64,000 nucleotides of DNA. Source: Streptomyces sp. Edi2 (GTDB lineage: Bacteria > Actinomycetota > Actinomycetes > Streptomycetales > Streptomycetaceae). The translations under genes and the position numbers were made by a program. Position 1 is the first letter of the stretch, and every line of letters starts with the position of its first letter. Of the stretch, positions 21,023 through 30,100 are shown piece after piece. The DNA is taken from contig NZ_JBEJGX010000003.1 of the NCBI RefSeq assembly GCF_040253635.1, positions 9,052,767 through 9,116,766 of the forward strand, given 5' to 3'. The notes below the pieces were generated by a model. It searched no databases. It had not been told where the DNA came from and worked only from the letters and a program-made list of their open reading frames with translations.

Positions 21023-21892
21023 ATGATGTCTGATGTGGATGAGCCGCGCGGCGTGGTGTTGGTAGTGGGAGCCACCGGCCAGCAGGGAGGGGCCGTGGCC
21101 CGGCATCTGCTCGCGGCGGGCCGGCCGGTGCGGGCGCTGACCCGCAATCCGGCCAAGCCGGCCGCGCGTACCCTCGCGGATCAAGGTGCGCAGGTGGTCG
21201 CCGGAGATCTGGGGGACGCGGAGTCGTTGCGCGGCGCTCTGGCGGGCGTGGACGCGGTGTTCTGCGTAACGCAGTTCTTCGAGGCCGGCTACGAGGGCGA
21301 GGTACGGCAGGGCAAGCTCATGGTGGACCTTGCGGCGCAGGCCGGCGTGGAGCACTTCGTGTTCAGCTCGGTGGGCAGCGCCGACAGGAACACCGGTATT
21401 CCGCACTTCGACAGCAAGTATGAGGTCGAGCGATACCTGGCGGAGAGTGCCGTTCCTTTCACTGTGTTGCGGCCGGTGTTCCTGATGGAGAACTGGGAGG
21501 CCATGCGGCGGGAGATCGCAGGGGGATCCCTGGTGACGCCGTTGTCGCCGGAGCGACCGGTGCAGCAGGTCAGCGTGGAAGACATCGGCGCATTTTGTCT
21601 GTTGGCCCTGAACAGGCCCGAAGAGTGGAAGGGGCGTGCGGTGGATCTGGCCGGCGACGAGTTGTCGATGGCGCAGACCGCCGAGGCCTTCGCCGGCGCC
21701 CTGCAGCGGAAGGTGGAGGTGCAGCGGATCCCCTGGGAGGACTTCCGCGCCCAGCAGGGCGAGGAGATGTACGCGATGAACCGCTGGTTCGAGACCACCG
21801 GCTATGAAGCCGACGTAAGTCGGCTGCGTGCGCTGCATCCCGGGATGCTGACGCTGGCTGAGTACTTGCGCAGGAATGGGTGGCAGGCGTGA
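21023..21892 (+). CDS. NmrA/HSCARG-like NAD(P)-binding protein
   Basis: A 289-residue atypical SDR: G-A-T-G-Q-Q-G-G-A-V-A-R near the start, then T-R-N-P-A-K-P-A-A-R (NADP preference by the Arg) and F-V-F-S-S-V-G-S-A-D-R, with the NmrA-type H-F-D-S-K-Y-E-V-E-R-Y replacing the YxxxK. Family members sense the NADP/NADPH state or act as reductases. ATG 21023 or 21026 behind GAGATGGG. A tandem heptamer array follows the stop within 10 bp. Confidence 0.88.
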   Translation: MMSDVDEPRGVVLVVGATGQQGGAVARHLLAAGRPVRALTRNPAKPAARTLADQGAQVVAGDLGDAESLRGALAGVDAVFCVTQFFEAGYEGEVRQGKLMVDLAAQAGVEHFVFSSVGSADRNTGIPHFDSKYEVERYLAESAVPFTVLRPVFLMENWEAMRREIAGGSLVTPLSPERPVQQVSVEDIGAFCLLALNRPEEWKGRAVDLAGDELSMAQTAEAFAGALQRKVEVQRIPWEDFRAQQGEEMYAMNRWFETTGYEADVSRLRALHPGMLTLAEYLRRNGWQA

Positions 21893-21900
21893 TCGTGAAG

Positions 21901-21974
21901 CCCGGAGCCCGGAGCCCGGAGCCCGGAGCCCGGAGCCCGGAGCCCGGAGCCCGGAGCCCGGAGCCCGGAGCCCG
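21901..21974. repeat. tandem repeat, CCCGGAG x10.6
   Basis: Ten exact copies of the heptamer CCCGGAG followed by CCCG, starting 9 bp after the NmrA-family stop. It lies in non-coding DNA and is not flanked by an IS. Confidence 0.95.
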
Positions 21975-22308
21975 TCGCGCCGACGAGCGCAGAGTGCATG
22001 GTGCGACCGCCCGTAGTAGGGGCCCCGCCGCTCGTCGCCCCGCCTGACGTCACATCAGGGGACGCTGCAGGCGCCTCGTGCAGCAGCGCGACGACGGTAA
22101 GGAGCGCTTCGGGGCGGTCGAGGATGCGCAGGGCGATGTCGTGGTCCTGACTGCTCAGGCTTGCGGTGGTGCGCTCTTCGAGTTCGGCCCGATGCTTTCG
22201 ACGGCGGCGCGCAGGGCACAGTCGGCGGGCGTGCCCCGTCATTTCTGCTCGACATTCGCAGGCCCGTTGATCACCAACTTCCTCCGGAACCCTCGAAAAG
22301 CGTTGCCT
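21975..22308. other. intergenic, possible minus-strand gene scar
   Basis: The minus strand 22240-22060 reads as plausible protein (R-I-L-D-R-P-E-A-L-L-T-V-V-A-L-L-H-E-A) but then runs into the tandem repeat with no clean start or stop. Not a supported gene. Confidence 0.35.
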
Positions 22309-22668
22309 CTAGCGATGAAAGAAGCCATCAGGCTGATGGTCCAGGAATTCGACCAGCCGGGATTCTGAACGCGCAAGCCGTTCCCGCTGCTCACGGGGAA
22401 GCGAAGCGAGGGAGTCGACGAGGACTTGCTTCCGGGGGACGTGCACCATGTGGCCGGAGTGCATCCGGCAGCCAGAACACCAGGCGAGTCCCACACACCG
22501 CTCGAACATGGCGGACTCACGCGGATGGACGCGGTACTGGTATGAGCGGACGGGCGTTCCGCAGGCGCCGCAGATCCGTCGATCTCCGTCGGAGACCGTG
22601 TCCCAGGTCGCGACCTTGAGCCAGTGCTGCCGACCAGCCGGAGTTCTTCGAGTCTTCATGTCCTGCAT
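22309..22668 (-). CDS. small zinc-ribbon protein
   Basis: A 119-residue protein with paired cysteines: C-G-A-C-G-T-P-V in the first half and C-V-G-L-A-W-C-S-G-C-R-M-H in the second, a pattern that would bind one or two zinc ions. The C terminus is helical and ends F-L-D-H-Q-P-D-G-F-F-H-R. Function unknown; such proteins often act as small nucleic-acid-binding or regulatory factors. Start at 22668 or at the ATG three codons later. Confidence 0.65.
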   Translation of the reverse strand: MQDMKTRRTPAGRQHWLKVATWDTVSDGDRRICGACGTPVRSYQYRVHPRESAMFERCVGLAWCSGCRMHSGHMVHVPRKQVLVDSLASLPREQRERLARSESRLVEFLDHQPDGFFHR

Positions 22669-23016
22669 TCTCTATGGGGAGGGGAACGGCTGTCGGCCTT
22701 CATGTCTGTACAGCAGCTCGGAGCCATCCCTGTGCGTGCGGGGAGCAATGAACTGCCCTCGTTGGCACCGTGCCTGGAGGCCGGTTGCCGACCAGACGCC
22801 GGGGTGCCCTGGACCTTAGGCGTATGTGGGGTCACCACATCACGGAGACTGCGGTGCCGTGCCAGGGGCCGTGCAATCCATCTGGCGGCGGATTTCCCTG
22901 AGGTCGACGTCGAGGATTGCACGGTTCCGTCTGGCTTTGACCGCTGGGTTCGCCCCGGAGCTTTCACCGTGGTCCCGCGGGCCTGGTCATTAGCGGCTGC
23001 CGGTTCACGACAGTTT

Positions 23017-23080
23017 GCGGCGAGGCGGCGAGGCGGCGAGGCGGCGAGGCGGCGAGGCGGCGAGGCGGCGAGGCGGCGAG
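23017..23080. repeat. tandem repeat, GCGGCGAG x8
   Basis: Eight exact copies of GCGGCGAG, with a degenerate ninth (ATGGCGAG). It lies in the 640-bp non-coding stretch 22669-23312, downstream of the large PP2C gene; no other feature is seen in that stretch. Confidence 0.95.
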
Positions 23081-23312
23081 ATGGCGAGCGGGTCATGAGG
23101 TCGATGTCGGCCGGCCGGACCGCGACTGCTGAGTGGGGTTTGTCAACGCAGGCCCCGTGGCGGTGCTGGAAGAGCGGCCCGGGCCCGAAGAGGGAACTGG
23201 ACATGGATCCGCGGGCAGCTCCCTCGGGCCCCCTCGCCGCCCGCGACGGTGCCAGGTGACCGGCGTTCGGTAGGAGTAGGAGTAGGAGGAGGTGACCGGC
23301 GTTCGGCAGGAG

Positions 23313-25490
23313 TCAGGTCGCCCGATGCCGAGCGCCGTCAGCCGGAAGGTGTTCCTCTGCCCAGACGATCTTGCCGTCGGTCGTGTATCGGGTGCCCCAG
23401 CGGCGGGCCAGTTGCGCTACGAGGAACAGGCCGCGACCGTCTTCGTCGGTGGTCCGTGCGTGGCGCATGCGTGGTGAGCTGCTGCTGGCGTCGGAGACTT
23501 CGCAGATGAGGGCATCCTGCCGGATCAGGCGCAGCCGGATGTGTCCGTTGCCGTAGCGGATGGCGTTGGTGACGAGCTCGCTGACGATGAGCTCGAAGGT
23601 GAAGATCAGGCTGTCCAGTCCCCAGGCGGTGAGGCGGTCGGCGGTCAGGGAGCGGGCGTCCGCGACGACCGACGGGTGGGAGGTCAGCTCCCAGGTGGCC
23701 ACTTGGTCCTCGTAGAGGGCGTGGGTGCGGGCCAGGAGCAGCGCGACGTCGTCGTCGGGACCGCCGGTGAGTACGTCGTTCAGGACGGTTCCGCAGAGTT
23801 CGTCGAGCTGCGCCCCGGGGGAGGCCAGCGCGGTACGCAGCCGGGAAAGGCCCAGGCCCATGTCCTGGTCGCGCGTTTCTATCAGGCCGTCGGTGTACAG
23901 GACGAGGACGCTGCCGTCGACGATGTCGAATTCGGCGGATTCGAAGGGCAGGGCGCCCAGGCCGAGCGGAGGCCCGGCGGGCAGTTCGGGGAAGGTCACC
24001 GAGCCGTCCGGGGTGACGACTGCGGCAGGGGGGTGGCCTGCGCGGGACATGGTGCAGATGCGCGTGGCCGGGTCGTATACGACGTACAGGCAGGTGGCGC
24101 CGAGCGCGGCGGGGCTCAGTGACGGGTCGGCTGTCTGCTCCTCGTCGATCAGGCGCAGCACCAGGTCGTCGAGGTGGGCCAGCAATTCGTCCGGAGGGAG
24201 GTCCATGTCGGCCAGGGTGCGAACGGTGGTGCGGAGCCGTCCCATGGTGGCCGCGGCGTCGATCCCGTGGCCCACGACGTCTCCGACGACCATGGCCACC
24301 CGGGCCCCGGACAGGGGGATCACGTCGAACCAGTCGCCGCCGGCGCCATCGGAGGCATGGGCGGGCAAGTAGCGCCAGGCGAGATCGAGAGTGCTGCCGC
24401 CGGTGAGACTGCGCGGGAGCAGGCTGCGCTGCAGAGCGAGCGCGGTGCTGTGCTGCCGGGTGTAGCGGCGCGCGTTGTCGATGCTCACCGCCGCGCGGGC
24501 CACGACCTCTTCCGCGAGGAGCAGGTCGTCCTGCTCGAAGGGGTCGCGCAGCTGCCAGCGGATGAACCTGACGACGCCCAGGACATCGCTGGGGGCGCGG
24601 ATCGGGACGAGTATGAGGGAGCAGAAACCGAACTCCTGGATTTTCGCGGTCCGGGCCGGGTCTGTCGCGAACCAGCTGCTGGTCGACGCACCCGGCATGG
24701 CTTCCAGCCGGGAGCGCCCGTCCTGCATGCACTGCATTTCGGGTGAGTGGGGGTGGAAGCCGACGGCCTGCCCGGTCGCCGCGACCGACTCGGGACAGCC
24801 CGCGTGGATCGACTGCTGGCCCGCACGGCGCAACTGCGGCGGCGGGTTGAGGGGAGCCCGGGGACGCGGTGTGTCGCCGCGTATCACCGATTCCAGGAGG
24901 TCGACGGCGACGAAGTCGGCCAGTCGCGGCACGCTGATGTCGGCCAGGGTCTGCGCGGTGTGCATGACGTCCAAGGTGCTGCTGGTCTGAGCTCCGACCT
25001 CGTTCAGCAAGGCGAGCCGCTCCCGGGCCCGCCAGCGGTCGGTGACGTCGAGGACGATGAAGGACACGCCCAGCACCCGGTCCGCGGCGTCGTGGAGCCG
25101 GAAAATGGACAGCGAATAGGCGTGCGGCCGATGGGGGTGTGCCCTTGAGCCGCCTCGCAGCAGGTGATCGACCAGGGGCCGTCCGGTATCGAGCACGCCT
25201 CGTGTACGGGACTCGATCCCCTCGGCATCCAGCCTGAGGTCCAAGCGCGGCAGCACGTCCCGCAGGCGCTTCCCCAACCGCTGGTCACGCGGGAGGCCCC
25301 CGAGGCGCTCCAAGGCCTCGTTGACCCAGACAAAGCGCAGATCCCGGTCCAGCACGGCCATACCCGCCGGGGAAAGAGCGAGGATCCGCTCCAGCATCGG
25401 AGGGTTCGCATGCCACCACTCGTCCGTCGGCCCCGGGCTGCGGCCGGCTGCACCTGCGCTGTCGGAGGTATCGCTGTCGGAGGTATCCAT
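23313..25490 (-). CDS. PAS-GAF-PP2C-HATPase serine phosphatase (RsbU/RsbW-like)
   Basis: A 725-residue signalling protein. Domains in order: PAS (about 30-140, R-D-L-R-F-V-W-V-N-E-A), GAF (about 155-335), SpoIIE/PP2C phosphatase (about 350-565; G-A-G-G-D-W-F-D-V and V-G-D-V-V-G-H-G, with metal-binding Asp residues), and a C-terminal HATPase (about 585-715; E-L-V-T-N-A-I-R-Y-G and D-E-D-G-R-G-L-F). The design joins a sensor, an anti-anti-sigma phosphatase and an anti-sigma kinase in one chain, common in Streptomyces for partner-switch control of sigma factors. ATG 25490 is chosen; a GTG at 25523 is possible. Both flanks carry 8-bp tandem repeats. Confidence 0.92.
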   Translation of the reverse strand: MDTSDSDTSDSAGAAGRSPGPTDEWWHANPPMLERILALSPAGMAVLDRDLRFVWVNEALERLGGLPRDQRLGKRLRDVLPRLDLRLDAEGIESRTRGVLDTGRPLVDHLLRGGSRAHPHRPHAYSLSIFRLHDAADRVLGVSFIVLDVTDRWRARERLALLNEVGAQTSSTLDVMHTAQTLADISVPRLADFVAVDLLESVIRGDTPRPRAPLNPPPQLRRAGQQSIHAGCPESVAATGQAVGFHPHSPEMQCMQDGRSRLEAMPGASTSSWFATDPARTAKIQEFGFCSLILVPIRAPSDVLGVVRFIRWQLRDPFEQDDLLLAEEVVARAAVSIDNARRYTRQHSTALALQRSLLPRSLTGGSTLDLAWRYLPAHASDGAGGDWFDVIPLSGARVAMVVGDVVGHGIDAAATMGRLRTTVRTLADMDLPPDELLAHLDDLVLRLIDEEQTADPSLSPAALGATCLYVVYDPATRICTMSRAGHPPAAVVTPDGSVTFPELPAGPPLGLGALPFESAEFDIVDGSVLVLYTDGLIETRDQDMGLGLSRLRTALASPGAQLDELCGTVLNDVLTGGPDDDVALLLARTHALYEDQVATWELTSHPSVVADARSLTADRLTAWGLDSLIFTFELIVSELVTNAIRYGNGHIRLRLIRQDALICEVSDASSSSPRMRHARTTDEDGRGLFLVAQLARRWGTRYTTDGKIVWAEEHLPADGARHRAT

Positions 25491-25722
25491 GTGCACTACA
25501 CCGTCGTCTGTGAGAGGCAGCACCTGACTTGTCCGGCGCGCTGGGGCTTCCCGATCGCGTCAGAGGCTCCTGACTCAAGGGTCTCACCGGCCTGCGAAGT
25601 CGTCGCACTGTCCAGGCCGGCGTCGGGGAGCGCGGGGCAGCCTGACGCGCGCTCCCTGTGCTGCACGTGCTCTCGCTGCTCGGCCTTGGCGAGGCAGGTT
25701 GTCCGTCGGTCCGCGCCACGTA

Positions 25723-25786
25723 CGCGTCCCCGCGTCCCCGCGTCCCCGCGTCCCCGCGTCCCCGCGTCCCCGCGTCCCCGCGTCCC
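25723..25786. repeat. tandem repeat, CGCGTCCC x8
   Basis: Eight exact copies of CGCGTCCC plus a degenerate ninth, 230 bp upstream of the PP2C start and 166 bp upstream of the next gene's ribosome site. The rest of 25491-25951 shows no gene. Confidence 0.95.
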
Positions 25787-25940
25787 CGCGTCCACGGGGC
25801 AGAGGGGAGCAGAGGGAGGAGGTCGTTCGCGGGTTCGGTTTGAGGGGTGTCCGAGGGTTCTCGCTCGGGAATTGCCTGCCCCGCTTGTGATCGGCGGTCT
25901 ACCGTACGGATATGCCACGCTACGTAACGTGGTCACATGA

Positions 25941-25951
25941 GGAGGAATTCT
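25941..25951 (+). promoter_or_regulatory. strong ribosome binding site deciding a GTG start
   Basis: AGGAGG at 25941-25946 is complementary to the 16S tail and sits five bases before GTG 25952. An ATG at 25937 is just upstream of and abuts this site, so it cannot be served by it. Confidence 0.75.
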
Positions 25952-26488
25952 GTGTCATCGTCCTGCGACCCCCAGCACGCTCCCGCCGGCGATGTGGGGG
26001 CAGCGCTCATGGTGATCGACTCCCGGCTCAAAGCCGTCTACGACGGTATGACGGAGACCGGCCCCGAACAGCAGGAGTTAATCGACCAGTTCACTGCATC
26101 CCTGGGTCCCAAGGGAGCCAGTGACGTGTTGGACGGCGCTTGCACGCTCATCTACATGTTCATGAACTGGCTGCGGATGGCGTACGAGGACCACGAGAAG
26201 GACGTCATCGAGTGCGTGGTGCCGAACCTCGTTGCCACGATGCGCATGATGCCCAAGAGCGTCCGCCCCGAGGCCATCCCCACCATGGCGGGCCTGGTCA
26301 TCGCGGCAGGCACGGGCCTGAGTCCCAGCCTGTGGCGTAAGCAGTACGGAGGCTGGACTGCAGCGGAGATGAATCCCCTGGAAGCCACCGCCTTCCTGCT
26401 CGCCGAGCACATCAACCGGCTCACCGACGACCGCGCCTTCGCCACCCGCATGATTGCCGAGGCTCTGTCCAGCGCGTTGCAGGACTGA
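25952..26488 (+). CDS. conserved hypothetical helical protein
   Basis: A 178-residue soluble, mostly helical protein starting at GTG 25952 behind a consensus ribosome site. It has L-I-Y-M-F-M-N-W-L-R-M-A-Y-E-D-H in the middle and M-N-P-L-E-A-T-A-F-L-L-A-E-H-I-N-R-L near the end. I do not recognise the family. It diverges from the PP2C sensor gene, so the two may share regulation. Confidence 0.72.
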   Translation: MSSSCDPQHAPAGDVGAALMVIDSRLKAVYDGMTETGPEQQELIDQFTASLGPKGASDVLDGACTLIYMFMNWLRMAYEDHEKDVIECVVPNLVATMRMMPKSVRPEAIPTMAGLVIAAGTGLSPSLWRKQYGGWTAAEMNPLEATAFLLAEHINRLTDDRAFATRMIAEALSSALQD

Positions 26489-26829
26489 CCTGCGGCCACG
26501 GGCGCTCGACCACCCACATGTCCCGCTGGATCCCGTACTCAGGCAGGGAGTATCGCCGGTCCGGCGTTCCGGCCCTCCGTCAGCGTACACAGCAACTTTG
26601 ACCACCTGGGAAGAGGGAAAGACCTGCAAGGTCATGGGCGCTGGTGCACGCACTTAGCAAGGTGAGCCCGCTTCTGCCCTCTGGCTCTCTTCGCCGCGGT
26701 GGGTTACCCCGCGGGGCCTCCCCGCCAAACCGGACCCCGGGCCTTTGGCGGGCCCGGGGCCAGGCGGGGTTGGAGGCGATCAGCCGTCGTCCGCAGGGCA
26801 GACGGGGACGGCCTGGGCGGTGGCCGGCG

Positions 26830-27100
26830 CTGGTGCCGGGCCCGCCCCCGAACGCCGAGTTCCCGTAGTCCGGCGCGTTGTTCGAGGTCGGCCAGTCGTA
26901 GCGCCGCCTGATGCTGGAGATCCATCCGCACGGTTCACGACCGCCGGCTCCCGTATCGCCCTCGATGGTGCTCTGCTTGCCGTGGCCGTGGGGTACGGGC
27001 CGGTCGGGGCCTTCCCGTTCCACCCACTCCGTGAGGGCCGCCAAGCCGCGCTGGAACGCCTGCCTGCTCTGCTTCGCCCGGGGGCGAGCTTGTCGCGTAA
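26830..27100 (-). pseudogene. helicase-associated domain remnant
   Basis: On the minus strand one frame reads F-Q-R-G-L-A-A-L-T-E-W-V-E-R-E-G and, after a frame change near 26930, another reads L-A-D-L-E-Q-R-A-G-L-R-E-L-G-V. Together they match the helicase-associated repeat of large Streptomyces helicases (LAAL...REG...W...LE.RA.L.ELG). No helicase core is present. The stretch 26489-26829 before it shows nothing else. Confidence 0.45.
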
Positions 27101-27197
27101 ATTCGCTTTGAGCCCACCACCGGTCATGCGCGTACGGGTATGAGCCGCGCCGCCTGCGACACGGTCACGTGCCGGTCCGGACCAGTTGGTCGGGTGA

Positions 27198-27416
27198 TCA
27201 GCCCTTCATGGCTGCCCAGAACTCTTCGAAGGACATCTGGCGATCGCCGTTGGTGTCGAGCGAGTCGATCAGCTCCTGGGCCTGCGACTCGGTGATCTGC
27301 GAGCCTTCCAACTCCGCCACGACCTTGCGGTATTCATCCGCGGTGACCTGGCCGTCCCCGTCGATGTCGTAGCGCTCGAAGACCTTCCGCGCTGCCGTCT
27401 CCATGATGTCTGCCAT
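27198..27416 (-). CDS. two EF-hand calcium-binding protein
   Basis: A 72-residue calmodulin-like protein. EF loop 1 at residues 17-28 is D-I-D-G-D-G-Q-V-T-A-D-E, a textbook calcium loop; loop 2 at 54-65 is D-T-N-G-D-R-Q-M-S-F-E-E, with Arg in place of the usual Gly at position 6. ATG 27416 follows a GGCGGAG site. It resembles the small Streptomyces CabC/CabD calcium sensors, which affect aerial growth; the precise identity is inference. Confidence 0.9.
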   Translation of the reverse strand: MADIMETAARKVFERYDIDGDGQVTADEYRKVVAELEGSQITESQAQELIDSLDTNGDRQMSFEEFWAAMKG

Positions 27417-27679
27417 GTCTCCGCCCTTCTGTGATCGTCGCTGACCGGCCCAGATTATCCGGCCGCGGAAAGCCTGCCGGACCCGGTCCCCGTCGCCTGC
27501 TCCTGCATCCTCCGGGGCCATATGCGTGCTCGGCGGCCTCGCAGGAGGCGCCAGGCCCAGGGTGGGGGAGCGGTCAGCCGACGTCCGCAGGCCCGGCCGC
27601 CGGGGTCCGTCCCGTCTCGTATCCCGGGGGCGCCTTGCGGGCGTGAAGCATGGGGCTGGTGCTCCGGCCGGCCGCCTGG

Positions 27680-28549
27680 CTATTCCTCCGGGCGGATCCA
27701 CGTCCGGGCGAGTTCCGCGACCCAGGTGGTTGCCGCGTCGGGAGCGGGCGGGGGCGCGCCGACGACCACGAGTTCGGTGACGCCCGCCTCACCGAGTGCG
27801 GGCAGGTGCTCGGGGAGGCCGTCGCTCAGCGCGACGGCGACCGTGAGCTCGTCGAAAGCGCGACCGTGGCGGGCGCACTCCTCAGCGAGAACCGCGAGGT
27901 GCGCCGGGACGTCGGCCGCCGGGACGTTGAAGCCGTACCAGCCGTCGGCGAGCGTGGCCGCACGGCGCAAGGCGGCGTTGCTGTTGCCGCCGGCCACGAC
28001 CGGGAGATGGCCGCCGCGCAGCGGCTTGGGGTTGACCCGGATCGACTCGAAGCGGGTGAACTCCCCTGCGAAGGAGGCCGGGTCCTCGGCCCACAGGACG
28101 CGCATCGCGGCCAGGTACTCCTCGGCGCGCCGCCCGCGCTGGGCGAAGGGGACGCCGAGCGCTGCGAATTCCTCGGCCGACCAGCCGACCCCGACCCCGA
28201 GGCTGAACCGTCCGGCGCTGAGCACGTCGAGTGTGGCGGCTTGTTTGGCGACCAGAACCGGGTGGTGCTCAGGCAGCAGGAGTACGCCGGTGGCGAGCTC
28301 GATCCGGCTGGTGACCGCTGCCGCGAAGGTCAGGGCAAGCAGCGGGTCCAGCCAGTCCGCGTCCGCGGGCACGGCGATCCGGCCGTTCGGGGAGTAGGGG
28401 TAACGGGAGGCGGGCGCGTCCACGAGCACCACGTGCTCGCCGCACCAGAGCCGCGCGAAGCCGTGCGCCTCCGCGGCAGTGGCCACCGCACGGATCACCT
28501 CGGGACGGGCACCGTCACCGATACCGAGCGCGTGCAACCCGACTCGCAT
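27680..28549 (-). CDS. LLM class F420-dependent oxidoreductase
   Basis: A 289-residue luciferase-like monooxygenase-fold protein: an N-terminal E-A-H-G-F-A-R-L-W-C-G-E-H segment, A-T-G-V-L-L-L-P-E-H-H-P-V-L-V-A-K-Q-A-A-T-L in the middle and G-V-G-V-G-W-S-A-E-E-F-A-A-L-G, all typical of the TIGR03619-like F420 group. ATG 28549 sits behind GGAGGTGG. Substrate unknown. Confidence 0.9.
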   Translation of the reverse strand: MRVGLHALGIGDGARPEVIRAVATAAEAHGFARLWCGEHVVLVDAPASRYPYSPNGRIAVPADADWLDPLLALTFAAAVTSRIELATGVLLLPEHHPVLVAKQAATLDVLSAGRFSLGVGVGWSAEEFAALGVPFAQRGRRAEEYLAAMRVLWAEDPASFAGEFTRFESIRVNPKPLRGGHLPVVAGGNSNAALRRAATLADGWYGFNVPAADVPAHLAVLAEECARHGRAFDELTVAVALSDGLPEHLPALGEAGVTELVVVGAPPPAPDAATTWVAELARTWIRPEE

Positions 28550-28708
28550 GCTCCACCTCCGGACATCACCTTAAGCGCGCAGTGCAGATGCGCCCGGGCG
28601 ACATGGCGCGCTACCCGAAGGGACGGAGAGCGAGGACGACGGCCTGCCGACGGGAGTCGGTCTGTCAGCGCGAGTCGGCCTGCTTGTTGGTGCCGGCTCG
28701 AGGATTGC

Positions 28709-29254
28709 TCAGCAGGCCGGAACACCGGTCCGGTTCCGCCCTCCCCCCAACCGCCACCCCTGCGCCGCGAGTATCCCGGCAACCAGGCCTTTCCACACCG
28801 CGCCCGGTGTCTGATGTGTCTGGCCCGATTGTGTGGCGCTGAGGAGTTCGCCGGGCGCCGCGGCCTGACGGTGCCGGTCGGCGAGGGGAGCAGGACGGTG
28901 CCCCGCATGGCAGATGGCACATGGCAGATGGGTCGGACACGTGATGTGGGTTCCCAGGTTCTCGGCGGAGCTGATCGTGTTGTCCCAGCAGTCCCCGTGC
29001 AGAACCAACATGGCCTCCGTGAAGATCCTGTTCCTGTGCCTGTACTTGGCGGCCTGGTAGACCTTGGCCTTCTTGCCGGCCATGAGCGCCCCGAGGGCGG
29101 CGGTGTGGTGGGCCGCTACTGCGTGGGACTGCCCGGCGGACGGCTATGCGTCGTTGGCGGAGGCCGGCGGTGCGACACCGAGCATGAGTGCGGCAGCGGC
29201 GGTGCCCGTGGCGGCCATGTGGCGAGTACGCCGGAGAATCCAATCCATCCGCAC
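28709..29254 (-). pseudogene. secreted protein gene interrupted by an in-frame TAG
   Basis: From GTG 29254 (GGAG eight bases upstream) the frame begins with a clear signal peptide: R-R-T-R-H-M-A-A-T-G-T then A-A-A-L-M-L-G-V-A-P-P-A-S-A. TAG at 29144-29146 interrupts it just after the cleavage site, and the same frame then continues into coherent protein (K-V-Y-Q-A-A-K-Y-R-H-R-N-R-I-F, then G-D-C-W-D-N-T-I-S-S-A-E-N). The C-terminal part beyond about 28930 is doubtful. Probably a small secreted Cys-containing protein with a nonsense change at a Tyr-like codon. Rest of 28550-29481 shows no gene. Confidence 0.5.
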
Positions 29255-29481
29255 TTTGGGCTCTCCAGGCTCTCCGGCTTACGGGCCCGTACGGCGCTGA
29301 TGGGAACCTTTGAAAACGGCCGGGGGTGCTCCTCGCCCCATTTGCTTGGTCTGTGAACTGTCTGGGGAAGATGGGGAGTGGTGAGCGGCCCTTGGTCACC
29401 GCAACGGGTCTGCGTGGCCCCGTTGGCTTGATCGGTCCGCGAGCCTTGATCATTGCCGAGCCTGCTGATTGGTTGGTCGGC

Positions 29482-30021
29482 ATGACTGAACTCGGACCCG
29501 TCGCCTGGCCGCCTGCCCCGATCAAGACTGAGCGGCTCGTGCTCCGAGAGCCTGAGGCTCGGGACCGTGCAGCGTTTATCGAGCTGCTGGCGTCGCCAGA
29601 GGTGCACGCCTATCTCGGCGGCCCCCGGTCGCGGGACGAGCTTGAGCGTGAGATGCCTGGGGTGCCCGAGCGATGGCCGGGGAGTTTCGTCGTTGATCTC
29701 GACGGGGCGATGATCGGCCAGATCCTGCTCAGGAGGGCAACGGAGCATCTTCGCCCGGCTGCTGTGGGGAAGGTCGATCTCGGCTATCTGTTCCTGCCGC
29801 AGGCGTGGGGGTTCGGGTATGCCGCCGAGGCGTGCGCGGCGGCACTCGATTGGCTCGGTGGTGTCCTTCCCGGCGAGCCGGTGGTGCTCGCCACCCAGAC
29901 CGCCAACGTCGGTTCGATGCGTCTCGCGGCAAGGCTGGGGTTCACCGAGGTAGAGCGGTTCCAAGCCTGGGGTGCCGAGCAGTGGCTCGGCTTGCGGTCC
30001 CCGGTCGCGCCGTCTGCTTGA
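29482..30021 (+). CDS. GNAT family N-acetyltransferase (RimJ/RimL type)
   Basis: A 179-residue acetyltransferase with the RimJ/L start T-E-R-L-V-L-R-E-P-E-A-R-D and the acetyl-CoA loop P-Q-A-W-G-F-G-Y-A-A-E-A. The C-terminal N-V-G-S-M-R-L-A-A-R-L-G-F-T-E-V is the usual family end. ATG 29482 is chosen because the upstream in-frame sequence is not conserved-looking. Members acetylate amino groups of proteins or small molecules such as antibiotics. Confidence 0.87.
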   Translation: MTELGPVAWPPAPIKTERLVLREPEARDRAAFIELLASPEVHAYLGGPRSRDELEREMPGVPERWPGSFVVDLDGAMIGQILLRRATEHLRPAAVGKVDLGYLFLPQAWGFGYAAEACAAALDWLGGVLPGEPVVLATQTANVGSMRLAARLGFTEVERFQAWGAEQWLGLRSPVAPSA

Positions 30022-30044
30022 ACTCGTGGACGGAGCCGCGTTGT

Positions 30045-30074
30045 GGGCCCGCCGACCGTCAGGTTGGCGGGCCC
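30045..30074. terminator. bidirectional hairpin terminator
   Basis: GGGCCCGCC at 30045-30053 pairs with GGCGGGCCC at 30066-30074, with further ACC/GGT pairing inside. It separates the convergent GNAT and zinc-finger genes. Confidence 0.7.
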
Positions 30075-30100
30075 GGTGATCGGTGACGGTCAGCTGGAGC

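Noticed and set aside
23017..23080. possible CRISPR array
   Set aside because: Unit is 8 bp with no spacers; it is a simple tandem repeat, as are the arrays at 21901, 25723 and 54748.
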